A DNA stretch of 64,000 nt from Arthrobacter sunyaminii (GTDB lineage: Bacteria > Actinomycetota > Actinomycetes > Actinomycetales > Micrococcaceae): assembly GCF_018866305.1 (NCBI RefSeq), contig NZ_CP076456.1, positions 2,666,001 through 2,730,000 on the forward strand, read 5' to 3'. The translations under genes were made by a program, and so were the position numbers. Below, in pieces: positions 9,301-17,103 of the stretch; the stretch's first letter is position 1, and the number at the start of each line of letters is the position of its first letter. The notes beneath the pieces were generated by a model, which searched no databases, was not told the DNA's origin, and was given only the letters and a program-made list of their open reading frames with translations.

Positions 9301-9972
9301 GTCGCGGACGTCCTGCTGCACGGTGCGGGCACGGCGGGCGACGGCGGCCTGCTTGCCCAGCGGCCCCAGCTGGCGGCGCAGCTCCGAGGTGAGGTCAGTC
9401 AGGCGGGCAAGGTTGGCCTGCATGGCGTCCAGTTTGCGCACGGTTTTTTCCCGCCGGCGGCGGTGCTTGAGGATGCCGGCGGCCTCCTCAATGAACCCGC
9501 GGCGTTCATCGGCCCCGGCGTGCAGGATCCGGTCCAGCTGGCCCTGGCCCACTATGACATGCATCTCACGTCCCAGGCCGGAATCGGAGAGCAGTTCCTG
9601 GATATCCAGCAGCCTGGCCGGTGCACCGTTGATGGCATATTCGGAGCCGCCGGAGCGGAACAGGGTCCGGGAAATGGTGACTTCCGAGTATTCGATCGGC
9701 AGGGCGCCGTCGGCGTTGTCGATGGTCAGGGACACCTGCGCCCGGCCCAGTGCCGGACGGCCGCTGGTGCCGGCAAAAATGACGTCTTCCATCTTCCCGC
9801 CGCGCAGGGTTTTGGCTCCCTGCTCCCCCATAACCCACGCCAGCGCGTCCACCACGTTGGATTTTCCGGAGCCGTTGGGCCCCACCACGGCAGTCACTCC
9901 GGGTTCAAACTCGAAGGTGGTGGCTGATGCGAAGGACTTAAATCCACGCATGGTCAGCGTCTTCAAATGCAC
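6346..9972 (-). CDS. smc: Chromosome segregation ATPase SMC
   Basis: Condensin subunit that loads at parS/ParB and compacts newly replicated chromosomes together with ScpAB. With the GTG at 9972 it has 1208 residues. The N-terminal ATPase half has FKSFA and the P-loop GPNGSGKS (31-38). Two long Ala/Glu/Arg-rich coiled coils flank a hinge at about 500-660, and the C-terminal half carries LSGGERSLTA and the Walker B region YVMDEVEAALDD. The GTG start gives MHLKTLTMRGFKSFA, matching family N termini, and has AGGAAAG ten nt upstream; a TTG three codons earlier lies almost on that ribosome site and is unlikely. Large plus-strand open frames across this gene are GC-driven shadows. Confidence 0.97.
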   Translation of the reverse strand: MHLKTLTMRGFKSFASATTFEFEPGVTAVVGPNGSGKSNVVDALAWVMGEQGAKTLRGGKMEDVIFAGTSGRPALGRAQVSLTIDNADGALPIEYSEVTISRTLFRSGGSEYAINGAPARLLDIQELLSDSGLGREMHVIVGQGQLDRILHAGADERRGFIEEAAGILKHRRRREKTVRKLDAMQANLARLTDLTSELRRQLGPLGKQAAVARRARTVQQDVRDARARLLADDLVTLNNAMARDAAEEAELLARRDKAAAALAAARARQAELETLAAQATPQVNAARDTWYALSAQRERYLSLIALAQERRRLLGSSDHREDSGQDPERLQAQAERVRAEAGALKQAIEERRIALAEAEQVRAAAEQDAAAEEQRLAAVLRAAADRREGLARIAGAVGSARSRVDAAEAELGRLRASISAGEERRRQAQQEFTVLENSAAGAEESEESLDAEYEEAQAELDQANAALEELRRTKQEADRERETLTARRDALRVGLDRRDGSAMLLEAGVEGVLAPLAAQLTVRTGYERAVTAALGSAASAVAVADTAAAVRALAHLKEADGGQVDVVLASVPAGETDAASGRPAPVEGAVWALDAVDAPEELRPALGWLLKDTLVVASLADAAELLVEHPELTAVTSGGDVLSVFSGRGGSASAPGLLELQASVEETEARIRAAAARSEQAGFALAGAVARRNAAQQRTDEALAGLHDSDARLAAVAERLGTLGSALRSAVGESERLKQLVTAAEANLAAEQEALAAAAARLAAAREAPAEAEPSTEQREALALAAAAARRAETEARLALRSAEEQYKAVAGRAAGLERAADSERRARAAAEVRARRRALQAAKATAVAEAAQTVLAYLNVSLETAAAERGSAEAVRTAWDAELAQVRTAAASAAAEVARLTDSVHRDELARAQQQLRVEAVETRAIEELGMTPEHLVAEFGPDQPVPVPVGPDPGAAEASGDKWAALHAPVDEDGNPLTTGVPYNRAAQEKRLKQAERDLAALGRVNPLALEEFAALEERHTFLSTQLEDLKATRRDLLDIIKDVDRKVEEVFTAAYRDTAEQFERVFATLFPGGEGRLVLTDPSDMLTTGIEIQARPAGKKIKRLSLLSGGERSLTAVALLVAIFKARPSPFYVMDEVEAALDDTNLGRLITIFEELKESSQLIVITHQKRTMEVADALYGVTMQGDGVSTVISQRLDKDKDKAAG

Positions 9973-10187
9973 GGGGGCCAATCTTTCCTACTGAGGGGTG
10001 ATTCCTTAAATCTACTTGGTGCCTGAGACTTAACTGCAGTACTCGCAGAGCGTAATCACGGCCTGCACGTCCCTTTGGCCTCAGGGGGAACGTAGGATTC
10101 TCTAAGGAATAAGTGAATCAAACCGTGGATGCAGGCTGCCTCCAGCCCGCCAGCGCGATCACTTCAGCAGGAGACAAGGCAGGCATT

Positions 10188-11216
10188 TTGACCGGGAACT
10201 TCAACTTCCAGCACAACAACACGGCTCTTCTCAGCGTCACAAGCGTTGAAGCACCGGTAGTTATGACCTCAGCCGAATTCGATGAACGGCTGGCGCCGTC
10301 GTTGAAACGGCTAAGGCTCTCCAAACGGCTGCTGGAGCGGGTGGCCGGTGTCAGTGAACGGCGCTGGTGGTCCCCCGGGACCAATTTTGACGACGCCGCC
10401 ATCGAAGCGGGCGCCAAGGCGATTGCCGAGGCCGGCGTCGAACCGTCTGAAATCGGGCTGCTAATTAACACCTCGGTCACGCGGCGGAACCTTGAGCCCT
10501 CCGTGGCCGTGAAAATCCACCACCAGCTCGGGCTGCCGTCCTCCGCCCTGAACTTTGACTTGGCCAACGCGTGCCTGGGCTTCGTCAACGGCATCACCAT
10601 GGCCGCGAACATGATCGAATCCGGCCAGATCAAGTACGCCCTGATTGTTGCCGGCGAGGACGCGCAGGGCACCCAGGAAGCCACCTTCAAGCGGCTGAAC
10701 AGCCCCGATTCCACCCGCCAGGATTACCTGCGCGAGTTCGCCACGCTCACTCTGGGCTCCGGCGCCGCTGCCGCTGTGATTGGACGCGCCGACGACCATC
10801 CGGGCTCGCACCGCATTGTGGGCGGAGTTTCCCGGGCCGGCACCCAGCACCATGAACTGTGCGTAGGCGGTGTCGACGGCATGTATACGGACACCAAGGG
10901 CCTGCTGGACGGCGGTCTGGAACTCGTGGTGGACGCCTGGAACGAGGCCCATGATGACAAGGGCTGGGATTGGCGTTCCATGGACCGCTATGTCACCCAC
11001 CAGGTCTCCAACTCGTACACCAACGCCATCATCAAGGCCGTGGACCTGGTCCGGGAACGGGTTCCCATCACGTTCCCGCGCTGGGGCAACGTGGGACCGG
11101 CATCGCTGCCGATGACCCTGGCCCAGGAAGCCCGGACGCTGAACCCGGGCGACCGGGTGCTGTGCATGGGCGTGGGCTCGGGCCTGAACACCACCATGAT
11201 GGAGATTGCGTGGTAG
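10188..11216 (+). CDS. oleA: OleA, thiolase-family 3-oxoacyl synthase of olefin biosynthesis
   Basis: Catalyses head-to-head, non-decarboxylative Claisen condensation of two fatty acyl-CoAs to a 2-alkyl-3-ketoacid, the first step to long-chain internal alkenes. It has the FabH/thiolase fold. The nucleophile is Cys129 in NACLGFVNG, and GVSERRWW (54-61) near the N terminus is typical of OleA rather than FabH. The proposed TTG at 10188 gives MTGNFNFQHNNTALLSV and 342 residues; a GTG at 10113 would add 25 residues unlike the family. A purine-rich AGGCAGG precedes the TTG. The 215 bp between smc and this gene must contain divergent promoters. Its stop overlaps the oleBC start by 7 bp. Confidence 0.93.
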   Translation: MTGNFNFQHNNTALLSVTSVEAPVVMTSAEFDERLAPSLKRLRLSKRLLERVAGVSERRWWSPGTNFDDAAIEAGAKAIAEAGVEPSEIGLLINTSVTRRNLEPSVAVKIHHQLGLPSSALNFDLANACLGFVNGITMAANMIESGQIKYALIVAGEDAQGTQEATFKRLNSPDSTRQDYLREFATLTLGSGAAAAVIGRADDHPGSHRIVGGVSRAGTQHHELCVGGVDGMYTDTKGLLDGGLELVVDAWNEAHDDKGWDWRSMDRYVTHQVSNSYTNAIIKAVDLVRERVPITFPRWGNVGPASLPMTLAQEARTLNPGDRVLCMGVGSGLNTTMMEIAW

Positions 11217-13867
11217 CGCAGCTCTGGCCCGGTGTCCCGGAATCCTGGTCTTCCTTTGTCCAGGTGCCCTCGACGGCGGCCGTTGACCGTCCCGAAACCG
11301 TTCACAAGTGGCATGTGCTGGACAACGGCCCGGAGCTGGCCGCCCGCGGCGTAGAACCCGCCGGCACCCTGCTGTGCGTCCACGGAAACCCCACCTGGTC
11401 CTACCTCTGGCGCAGCCTGCTCGCTGCCGGCTCTGAAGCTGAGCAGCCGTGGCGGGTCATCGCCGTCGACCAGCTTGACATGGGCTTCTCCGCCCGGACC
11501 GGCGCCTTCCGCCGGCTCGAGGACCGCATCACGGACCTTGGGGACCTCACGGACGCGATGGGCCTGACTGGCAAAGTCATCACCGTGGGCCATGACTGGG
11601 GCGGTGTCATCTCCCTGGGCTGGGCGCTGAAGCACCGCAGCCAGCTCGCCGGGATCATCCTGACCAACACCGCGGTGCATCCGGCCGGCTTTGATGTGCC
11701 GCCCGCACTGCGCCTTGCCCTGCATCCGGCCGTCCACGGCTGGGGCACCCAAACCACTGACGCGTTCATCCGGGTCACGCACTCCCTGGCCCAGCCGGCG
11801 CTGGCTCCGGACGTACGGGCCGCCTTCGCCGCACCGTACCGCGGCTCCGCCCGGCGGAAGGGTGTCGCCAACTTTGTCGCCGACATCCCGGCCGACTCCA
11901 CGCATCCGAGCTGGCGCACCCTGAACCGGGTGGCCGACGGCATCAAGCGCCTCGACGTGCCCGCGCTGTTGCTGTGGGGCCCCAAGGACCCGGTCTTCTC
12001 GGACCGCTACCTGCGGGACCTGATGGACCGCCTGCCCCAGGCCGACGTGCACCGCTTCGAAGGTGCCAGCCACCTGCTGCCCGAAGACGTGGACATCACC
12101 GCCCCCGTGTTCAGCTGGCTGGAGAAGGGCCCGGGCACCGAAAACCGGGAAATCCGCAACCGCAATGTTGCCGGCCTGTCCGTCTTCCGGCCCATGCTGG
12201 CCGAACTGGACGAGCGCGACGGCGACTCCTCCCCCGCCGTCGTCGACATGGCCCCGCTGGGCGCACCGGCCGGCACTCCGCCGGCCACCCTGTCCTGGGC
12301 GGAGCTCGCGGCCCGGGTCAACCAGCTGGCCGCCGGGCTGTCCGCCGCCGGCGTCCGCGCCGGGGACCGCGTCAACCTGCTCGTGCCGCCGGGCATTGAA
12401 CTGACCTCGCTGATTTATGCCTGCCTGCGGCTGGGCGCCGTCATCGTGGTCGCCGACGCCGGACTGGGCACCAAGGGCATGGGCCGCGCTATCAAGGGCG
12501 CCGGACCGGCATACATCGTCGGCATCGAACGTGCCCTGACCGGTGCGCGTCTTTTCGGCTGGCCGGGCATCCGGATCAGCGCCGAAACGCTGTCCCCCGC
12601 CAAGGCCCGGCTGCTGGGCGTCAAGCACTCCGTGCCCGAACTGATCGCCGCCGGCAAGGACGCATCGGCTGGCAAGGACCCCGACGAGCCGTGGCTGCGC
12701 ACCGATCCCGACGCCGATGCCGCCGTGCTGTTCACCTCCGGCTCCACGGGCCCGGCCAAGGGCGTGGTGTACACGCACCGCCAGCTCACCGCCATGCGCG
12801 ATGCCCTGAAGAACACCTATAACCTGCGGGCCGGCACCTCGCTGGTGGCCGGGTTTGCGCCGTTTGCCCTGCTGGGTCCGGCGCTGGGCGCCACGTCCGT
12901 CACCCCGGACATGGACGTCACCTCGCCGCGCACCCTCACCGCTGCTGCATTGGCCGACGCCGCTGCCGCCGTCAACGCGACCACCGTGTTCGCGTCTCCG
13001 GCGGCTCTGGGAAATGTACTGGCCACCTCGGCTGACCTGACCGAGGACCAGCGCAAGGCACTGCAGCAGGTGGAACTGCTGCTCTCCGCCGGAGCTCCCA
13101 TTCCCGAACCGCTGCTGGCACGGGTCTCCGCCCTGACGCCCAACGCCGAGCTGCACACCCCGTACGGAATGACCGAAGCACTGCCGGTGACCGACATCAG
13201 CCTGGACGAAATCCGGGCCGCCGGTGCCGGCAACGGTGTCTGCGTGGGCACCCCGGTGTCCGAAGCGCAGGTGGCCATCGCCGCCCTGTCACCCGAGGGA
13301 ACCGTTGGCGACACACCGCTGGTGGAGCCGAACCTCACCGGCGAAATCCTGGTCTCCGCCCCGCACGTCAAGGACCGCTACGACCGCCTGTGGATCACTG
13401 AGTCCAAGAGTTCGTCGCTGCCGGGCTGGCACCGCACCGGCGACGTCGGGCATCTGGACGAGCAGGGCCGGCTCTGGGTGGAAGGCCGCCTCGGCCACAT
13501 CCTGACCACGCCCGGCGGCGTGGTCACCCCTGTCGCCGCCGAACAGGCCGCGGAGTCCGTGGCTGCTGTGGGCCGTGCCGCCGTCGTCGGCGTGGGACCG
13601 GCCGGAGCACAGGTACCGGTGGCCGTGCTGGAACTGACCGACCCCGTCCGCCGTCCCGGTACTGCCCCGCAGGATCTGGCCGCCGCGGTGCGGACCGCTG
13701 TCGCCGCCGGCGCCGGACTGGAGCTGGCGGCGGTCCTGGTGCTGCCGGCCATGCCCACCGACATCCGGCATAATTCCAAGATTGACCGCACGGCCCTGGC
13801 GGGCTGGGCGGAGACGATCCTGGCCGGCGGAAGCGCCAAGGTGCCGGGCACGGGCGGACGCAAATGA
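11210..13867 (+). CDS. oleBC: OleBC fusion: beta-lactone decarboxylase plus beta-lactone synthetase
   Basis: One 885-residue protein carries two consecutive steps. The N-terminal alpha/beta-hydrolase OleB (about 1-300) has the oxyanion-hole motif HGNP (59-62), the elbow GHDWGG (127-132) with Asp129 as nucleophile as in haloalkane-dehalogenase relatives, and the late His in GASHLL. It decarboxylates cis-beta-lactones to alkenes. The C-terminal AMP-forming OleC (about 315-885) has TSGSTGPAKG (near 507-516) and closes the beta-hydroxy acid to a beta-lactone with ATP. GGAG lies 5 nt before the GTG at 11210, inside the end of oleA; a more upstream ATG at 10970 lies wholly inside oleA and is not credible. 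The fused form is known from Micrococcus and relatives; most other bacteria have separate oleB and oleC. Confidence 0.94.
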   Translation: MVAQLWPGVPESWSSFVQVPSTAAVDRPETVHKWHVLDNGPELAARGVEPAGTLLCVHGNPTWSYLWRSLLAAGSEAEQPWRVIAVDQLDMGFSARTGAFRRLEDRITDLGDLTDAMGLTGKVITVGHDWGGVISLGWALKHRSQLAGIILTNTAVHPAGFDVPPALRLALHPAVHGWGTQTTDAFIRVTHSLAQPALAPDVRAAFAAPYRGSARRKGVANFVADIPADSTHPSWRTLNRVADGIKRLDVPALLLWGPKDPVFSDRYLRDLMDRLPQADVHRFEGASHLLPEDVDITAPVFSWLEKGPGTENREIRNRNVAGLSVFRPMLAELDERDGDSSPAVVDMAPLGAPAGTPPATLSWAELAARVNQLAAGLSAAGVRAGDRVNLLVPPGIELTSLIYACLRLGAVIVVADAGLGTKGMGRAIKGAGPAYIVGIERALTGARLFGWPGIRISAETLSPAKARLLGVKHSVPELIAAGKDASAGKDPDEPWLRTDPDADAAVLFTSGSTGPAKGVVYTHRQLTAMRDALKNTYNLRAGTSLVAGFAPFALLGPALGATSVTPDMDVTSPRTLTAAALADAAAAVNATTVFASPAALGNVLATSADLTEDQRKALQQVELLLSAGAPIPEPLLARVSALTPNAELHTPYGMTEALPVTDISLDEIRAAGAGNGVCVGTPVSEAQVAIAALSPEGTVGDTPLVEPNLTGEILVSAPHVKDRYDRLWITESKSSSLPGWHRTGDVGHLDEQGRLWVEGRLGHILTTPGGVVTPVAAEQAAESVAAVGRAAVVGVGPAGAQVPVAVLELTDPVRRPGTAPQDLAAAVRTAVAAGAGLELAAVLVLPAMPTDIRHNSKIDRTALAGWAETILAGGSAKVPGTGGRK

Positions 13868-14892
13868 GTTCTGTTCCCACTCCTGCTGCACCGCGGCGGG
13901 TCCTGGTGACCGGTGCCAGCGGCCTGCTCGGCGGCGCCGTGGCCCGGCTGCTGGCGGAGAAGGGCCATACGGTCCGGACCCTGCAGCGCACACCGATGTC
14001 CGGGACCGGGACTGTTGGTATGGAGTCCGTCGCCGGCTCCGTCGCCGACCCGGCGGCCGCAGCGCGCGCTGTGGCGGGGATGGACGCCGTCGTGCATCTG
14101 GCGGCGAAGGTTTCCTTCACCGGCGAGTGGCAGGACTTCGTGGACACCAACATCACCGGAACGCGCACGCTGATCGATGCGGCGAAGGGTGCCGGGGTCC
14201 GGGACTTCGTGTTTGTCTCCTCTCCGTCGGTGGCGCATTTCGGTGAGCCCATTGCCGGCGCCGGTGCAGGTACGGCCGACCCCGAGCGGGCACGCGGCTT
14301 CTATGCCCGGTCCAAGGCCGCGGCTGAGCTGCTGGCGCTGGCGGAGGATTCGCCGTCGTTCCGCGTGGGAGCCATCCGCCCGCACATTGTCTGGGGGCCG
14401 GGTGACACGCAGCTGGTGGAGCGGGTCATCGACCGCGCGCGGTCCGGCCGGCTGCCGCTGCTCAACGGCGGCACCGCGCTGATCGACACCACGTACATTG
14501 CCAACGCCGCGGCCGCCATTGTCCGCGGACTCGAACGCATGGACCACGCGCACGGGCAGGCGCTGGTGGTGACCAACGGCGAGCCCCGCCCGGTGGGGGA
14601 ACTGCTGGCGGGGATCTGCACCGCCGCCGGCGTCACCCCGCCGGCGTGGAGTGTTCCGGGCTGGCTGGCCCGCGGCGCCGGATCCGTGATCGAACGCGCC
14701 TGGCTGGCCGCCGGAACCCGCGGACTGGTGCACGACGAGCCGCCCATGACGCGTTTCCTCGCCGAGCAGCTCTCCACGTCGCACTGGTTTGACCAGCGCC
14801 GCACCCGCGAAGTGCTGGACTGGACGCCGGAGGTTACGGTGGAGGACGGCATGCGCCGGCTCGCTGCCCACTACGGCGGCGCCTCGGCCTAA
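13864..14892 (+). CDS. oleD: OleD, NADPH-dependent 2-alkyl-3-ketoacid reductase
   Basis: Extended short-chain dehydrogenase/reductase of 342 residues that reduces the OleA product to the 2-alkyl-3-hydroxy acid used by OleC. The Rossmann motif TGASGLLGG lies at 16-24, and the catalytic Tyr147 and Lys151 are in YARSK. The ATG overlaps the oleBC stop (ATGA), so the three genes form one translationally coupled operon in pathway order apart from OleD being last. OleB, C and D form large assemblies in other bacteria, which fits the tight coupling. Confidence 0.93.
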   Translation: MSSVPTPAAPRRVLVTGASGLLGGAVARLLAEKGHTVRTLQRTPMSGTGTVGMESVAGSVADPAAAARAVAGMDAVVHLAAKVSFTGEWQDFVDTNITGTRTLIDAAKGAGVRDFVFVSSPSVAHFGEPIAGAGAGTADPERARGFYARSKAAAELLALAEDSPSFRVGAIRPHIVWGPGDTQLVERVIDRARSGRLPLLNGGTALIDTTYIANAAAAIVRGLERMDHAHGQALVVTNGEPRPVGELLAGICTAAGVTPPAWSVPGWLARGAGSVIERAWLAAGTRGLVHDEPPMTRFLAEQLSTSHWFDQRRTREVLDWTPEVTVEDGMRRLAAHYGGASA

Positions 14893-14951
14893 CTGCGCCG
14901 GCTGCGTCAGCCAACCGTTACGTCACGACCGCTTCACTGCAGAGGAACCCC

Positions 14952-15770
14952 ATGGACAGCGTCAAGGTTATTGAGAACTGGCCGGTCGAGCATGCCGCCG
15001 CTGCCGTCATTCTGGCTGACGGCAGCGTGGCCGGCACGCATGGCGACGTCGAACGGCGCTTTCCGCTGGCCTCGGTCACCAAGCTCCTGACGGCGTACAG
15101 CATGCTGGTGGCCCTTGACGAAGGGGCGCTGGAACTGGACCAGCCTGCCGGGCCGGAGGGCTCCACCGTGCGGCACCTGCTGGCGCACTCGGCCGGGTAT
15201 GACTTCGCCGACCGCACCGTCCGCTACGCACCGGGCACCCGGCGGCTGTATTCGAACGCAGGCTTCGAGGTGCTGGGCGAAACCCTGGAGGAAGCCACGG
15301 GCATTTCCATGGCCGACTACCTCCGCGAGGGTGTGCTGGCTCCCCTGGGCATGACCTCCACTACGTTGGAGGGTTCCCCTGCTGCCGGCGCGGTCTCCAC
15401 CGTGGCCGACCTTTCCCGTTTCGCCGCCGAACTGCAGAACCCGGCGCTCACGGCTCCCGGCCGTCTGGCCGAGGCAACCACCGTGGTGTTCCCAGGCCTG
15501 GCCGGGGTCCTTCCCGGTTTCGGCCGGCAGAAGGAGAACGACTGGGGGCTGGGCTTCGAGATCCGCGATTCCAAGTCTCCGCACTGGACCGGTGCGAACA
15601 GCTCTCCCCGGACGTTCGGGCACTTCGGCCAGTCCGGCACATTCCTGTGGGTGGACCCCGACGCCGGTGCTGCCGCCATCGCCCTCACGGACCGGGACTT
15701 CGGTCCCTGGGCGGCCGAAGTCTGGCCGCCGTTCACCGACGGCGTTCTCGCGGAGCTTCGCGGCGCCTAG
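14952..15770 (+). CDS. Serine hydrolase, class C beta-lactamase / esterase family
   Basis: A 272-residue penicillin-binding-protein-fold hydrolase. The active-site Ser41 is in SVTK (41-44), the second motif is YSN (100-102), and a late HFGQSG takes the place of the KTG box. There is no signal peptide, so it probably acts in the cytoplasm as an esterase, amidase or peptidase rather than as a resistance enzyme. AGAGGA lies just before the ATG. It starts 59 bp after oleD and may belong to the same transcript; a role in olefin metabolism is not evident. Transcription probably ends in the repeat hairpin at 15899-15975. Confidence 0.82.
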   Translation: MDSVKVIENWPVEHAAAAVILADGSVAGTHGDVERRFPLASVTKLLTAYSMLVALDEGALELDQPAGPEGSTVRHLLAHSAGYDFADRTVRYAPGTRRLYSNAGFEVLGETLEEATGISMADYLREGVLAPLGMTSTTLEGSPAAGAVSTVADLSRFAAELQNPALTAPGRLAEATTVVFPGLAGVLPGFGRQKENDWGLGFEIRDSKSPHWTGANSSPRTFGHFGQSGTFLWVDPDAGAAAIALTDRDFGPWAAEVWPPFTDGVLAELRGA

Positions 15771-15898
15771 CTTCGGTTGATCCGGGCCGGTGAGTGGTGG
15801 CTTGCACTTGGCGGGGAATCCTTCGTGCAGCTAGCGGGCTTATTGCGGCTTCTCGGAAATTCATCGTGCAGCTAACGGGCTCATTCCCGGTGTCCCGA

Positions 15899-15975
15899 AA
15901 TCCTTCGTGCAGCTAACGGGCTCATTCAGGCGATTTTCGCCATCTTGATCCCCTGATCTGCACGAAGGATTTTTC
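15899..15975. terminator. Probable terminator formed by opposed repeat units
   Basis: The third direct unit pairs with the first inverted unit: AATCCTTCGTGCAG (15899-15912) complements CTGCACGAAGGATT (15958-15971), and a run of five T follows immediately on the plus strand. An inner hairpin GGCGA/TCGCC lies at about 15929-15941. This can end transcription of the ole/serine hydrolase transcript, and less strongly that of mutM from the other side. Confidence 0.6.
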
Positions 15976-16021
15976 AAAGCCCCGTGATCTGCACGAAGGA
16001 TCGAAACCGGGTGCAGGTGGC

Positions 16022-16082
16022 GTCCGTTGTACAGATAACGGGCCTAAGTCCGCCTGATAAGCCCGTTATCTGTACTACGGAC
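16022..16082. repeat. Long inverted repeat next to the mutM stop codon
   Basis: Two 22-bp arms (16022-16043 and 16061-16082) pair with a single mismatch around a 17-nt loop. The arms are diverged members of the neighbouring repeat family. There is no T-run, so this could be a cruciform, a protein site or an RNA-stabilising hairpin at the 3' end of the mutM transcript. Confidence 0.8.
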
Positions 16083-16112
16083 AGTGGCGAGCCGCCAGGC
16101 CGTAAAAAGCTC

Positions 16113-17099
16113 CTACCAGCGGCCGTTGCGGGGCCTCGGCTGGCAAACCGGACAGCTGTACGAGGAACGGTTCATGAAGGAATCGCGGCGGATCAGCGTG
16201 GAGAGCCCGGCGGCGGCACACCGGGGACACGGTTCACCCTCGCGGCCATAGGCGTTCAGGGACCGGGAGAAGTAACCGGATGCCCCGTTGACGTTGACGT
16301 ACAGGGAGTCGAAGCTGGTGCCGCCGGCGGCCAGCGCCCGGGTCATGACATCGCGGGCGGACTCGACCAGGCGCAGCGCGTCGGCACGGCGCATGGTGTC
16401 GGTCGGCCGGGCAAAGTGCAGCTTCGCAGACCAGAGGGCCTCATCCGCGTAGATGTTGCCGACGCCGGAGATCAGGCCCTGGTCCAGTAAGGCACGCTTG
16501 ATGCCGGTCCGACGCCTGCGCAGCCGGGCGTAAAACTCGTCAAAGGAGAACGCCGGGTCCAGCGGATCACGGGCAATATGGGCAGCTTCCTCCGGAATCA
16601 GCGGCAGCTCAGTCTCGGACAAACCGCCGGGAGCTCCGTCGGGAGTCGGCAGCAGGTCGGTGAGGAAGACTCCCCCGAAGATCCGCTGGTCCACGAAGCG
16701 CAGCTCGGAAGGCATGGGGGTCCCGTCGGCAGTCACCGCGGGGCTGAGCGTAAACCGGACTTTGAGGTGTTTCTCGTCGGGCAGGTGCGGATCTTCCATC
16801 AGCAACTGTCCGCTCATGCCCAGGTGCGCCATCAGCGCCAGGCGGGGAACGCCGTCGTCGTCCGCGTCCTGAACAGCGTCGACAACGGAAGCTTCCACCA
16901 GCGGCATCCACAGGAATTTGCCGCGGCGCACGACGTCGGTGACCACCGCACCCTCAAGGTTGCCGACAAGGTCCTCGGGACCGGCGGCGTGGCGCCGCAC
17001 GGAGCGGGGATCGAGGATGTCGACGCCGGTGATGGTCCGGCCGCGGACCCATGAGGCCAGTCCGCGGCGGACCACTTCCACTTCGGGCAGTTCGGGCAC
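16113..17099 (-). CDS. mutM: Formamidopyrimidine-DNA glycosylase
   Basis: Bifunctional glycosylase/AP lyase that removes 8-oxoguanine and formamidopyrimidines. The GTG at 17099 gives [13 protein letters not shown], leaving the catalytic Pro and Glu at positions 2-3 before Met removal. The H2TH region includes [18 protein letters not shown], and the C-terminal zinc finger shows CPRC and CPVC. At 328 residues it is somewhat longer than the usual 270-300, owing to insertions such as the stretch after HLGMSGQLL. The start is 4 bp after the rnc stop. The open frame continues 47 codons upstream within rnc, but that extension would bury the catalytic Pro and is rejected. Confidence 0.96.
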   Translation of the reverse strand: MPELPEVEVVRRGLASWVRGRTITGVDILDPRSVRRHAAGPEDLVGNLEGAVVTDVVRRGKFLWMPLVEASVVDAVQDADDDGVPRLALMAHLGMSGQLLMEDPHLPDEKHLKVRFTLSPAVTADGTPMPSELRFVDQRIFGGVFLTDLLPTPDGAPGGLSETELPLIPEEAAHIARDPLDPAFSFDEFYARLRRRRTGIKRALLDQGLISGVGNIYADEALWSAKLHFARPTDTMRRADALRLVESARDVMTRALAAGGTSFDSLYVNVNGASGYFSRSLNAYGREGEPCPRCAAAGLSTLIRRDSFMNRSSYSCPVCQPRPRNGRW

Positions 17100-17103
17100 G
17101 GAG

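Larger units (their letters stand above)
15817..16082. repeat. Cluster of seven related ~28-bp repeat units
   Basis: The gap between the serine hydrolase and mutM is filled by variants of ATCCTTCGTGCAGCTAACGG or its complement. Direct units start at 15817, 15858 and 15899, exactly 41 bp apart, with 13-bp spacers that differ. Two inverted units occupy about 15944-15971 and 15975-16002. A diverged pair facing each other (16022-16048 and 16056-16082) has GTACAGATAACGGGC in place of GTGCAGCTAACGGGC. There is no coding potential and there are no flanking target duplications. It resembles a REP-like intergenic element; spacers this short do not fit CRISPR. Confidence 0.85.

Noticed and set aside
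7436..9927. Long plus-strand open frames (up to about 610 codons) opposite smc
   Set aside because: They are antisense shadows of a GC-rich coiled-coil gene. Their composition (Ser/Arg/Ala or Gly/Gln runs) mirrors smc codons, and they lack ribosome sites and family motifs.
10970..11209. N-terminal extension of OleBC
   Set aside because: It lies wholly inside oleA in another frame. The GTG at 11210 has a good ribosome site and gives a family-like N terminus.
10988..13156. 722-codon minus-strand frame opposite oleA/oleBC
   Set aside because: It runs antisense to clearly functional ole genes and has a Gly/Arg/Gln-rich composition with no recognisable domain.
15817..15926. CRISPR-like pattern of 28-bp repeats with 13-bp spacers
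   Set aside because: Only three direct units, spacers far too short, mirrored copies nearby and no cas genes.
16022..16082. IS terminal inverted repeats or an attachment site
   Set aside because: The arms are only 17 bp apart, no transposase or integrase is present, and no target duplication is visible.
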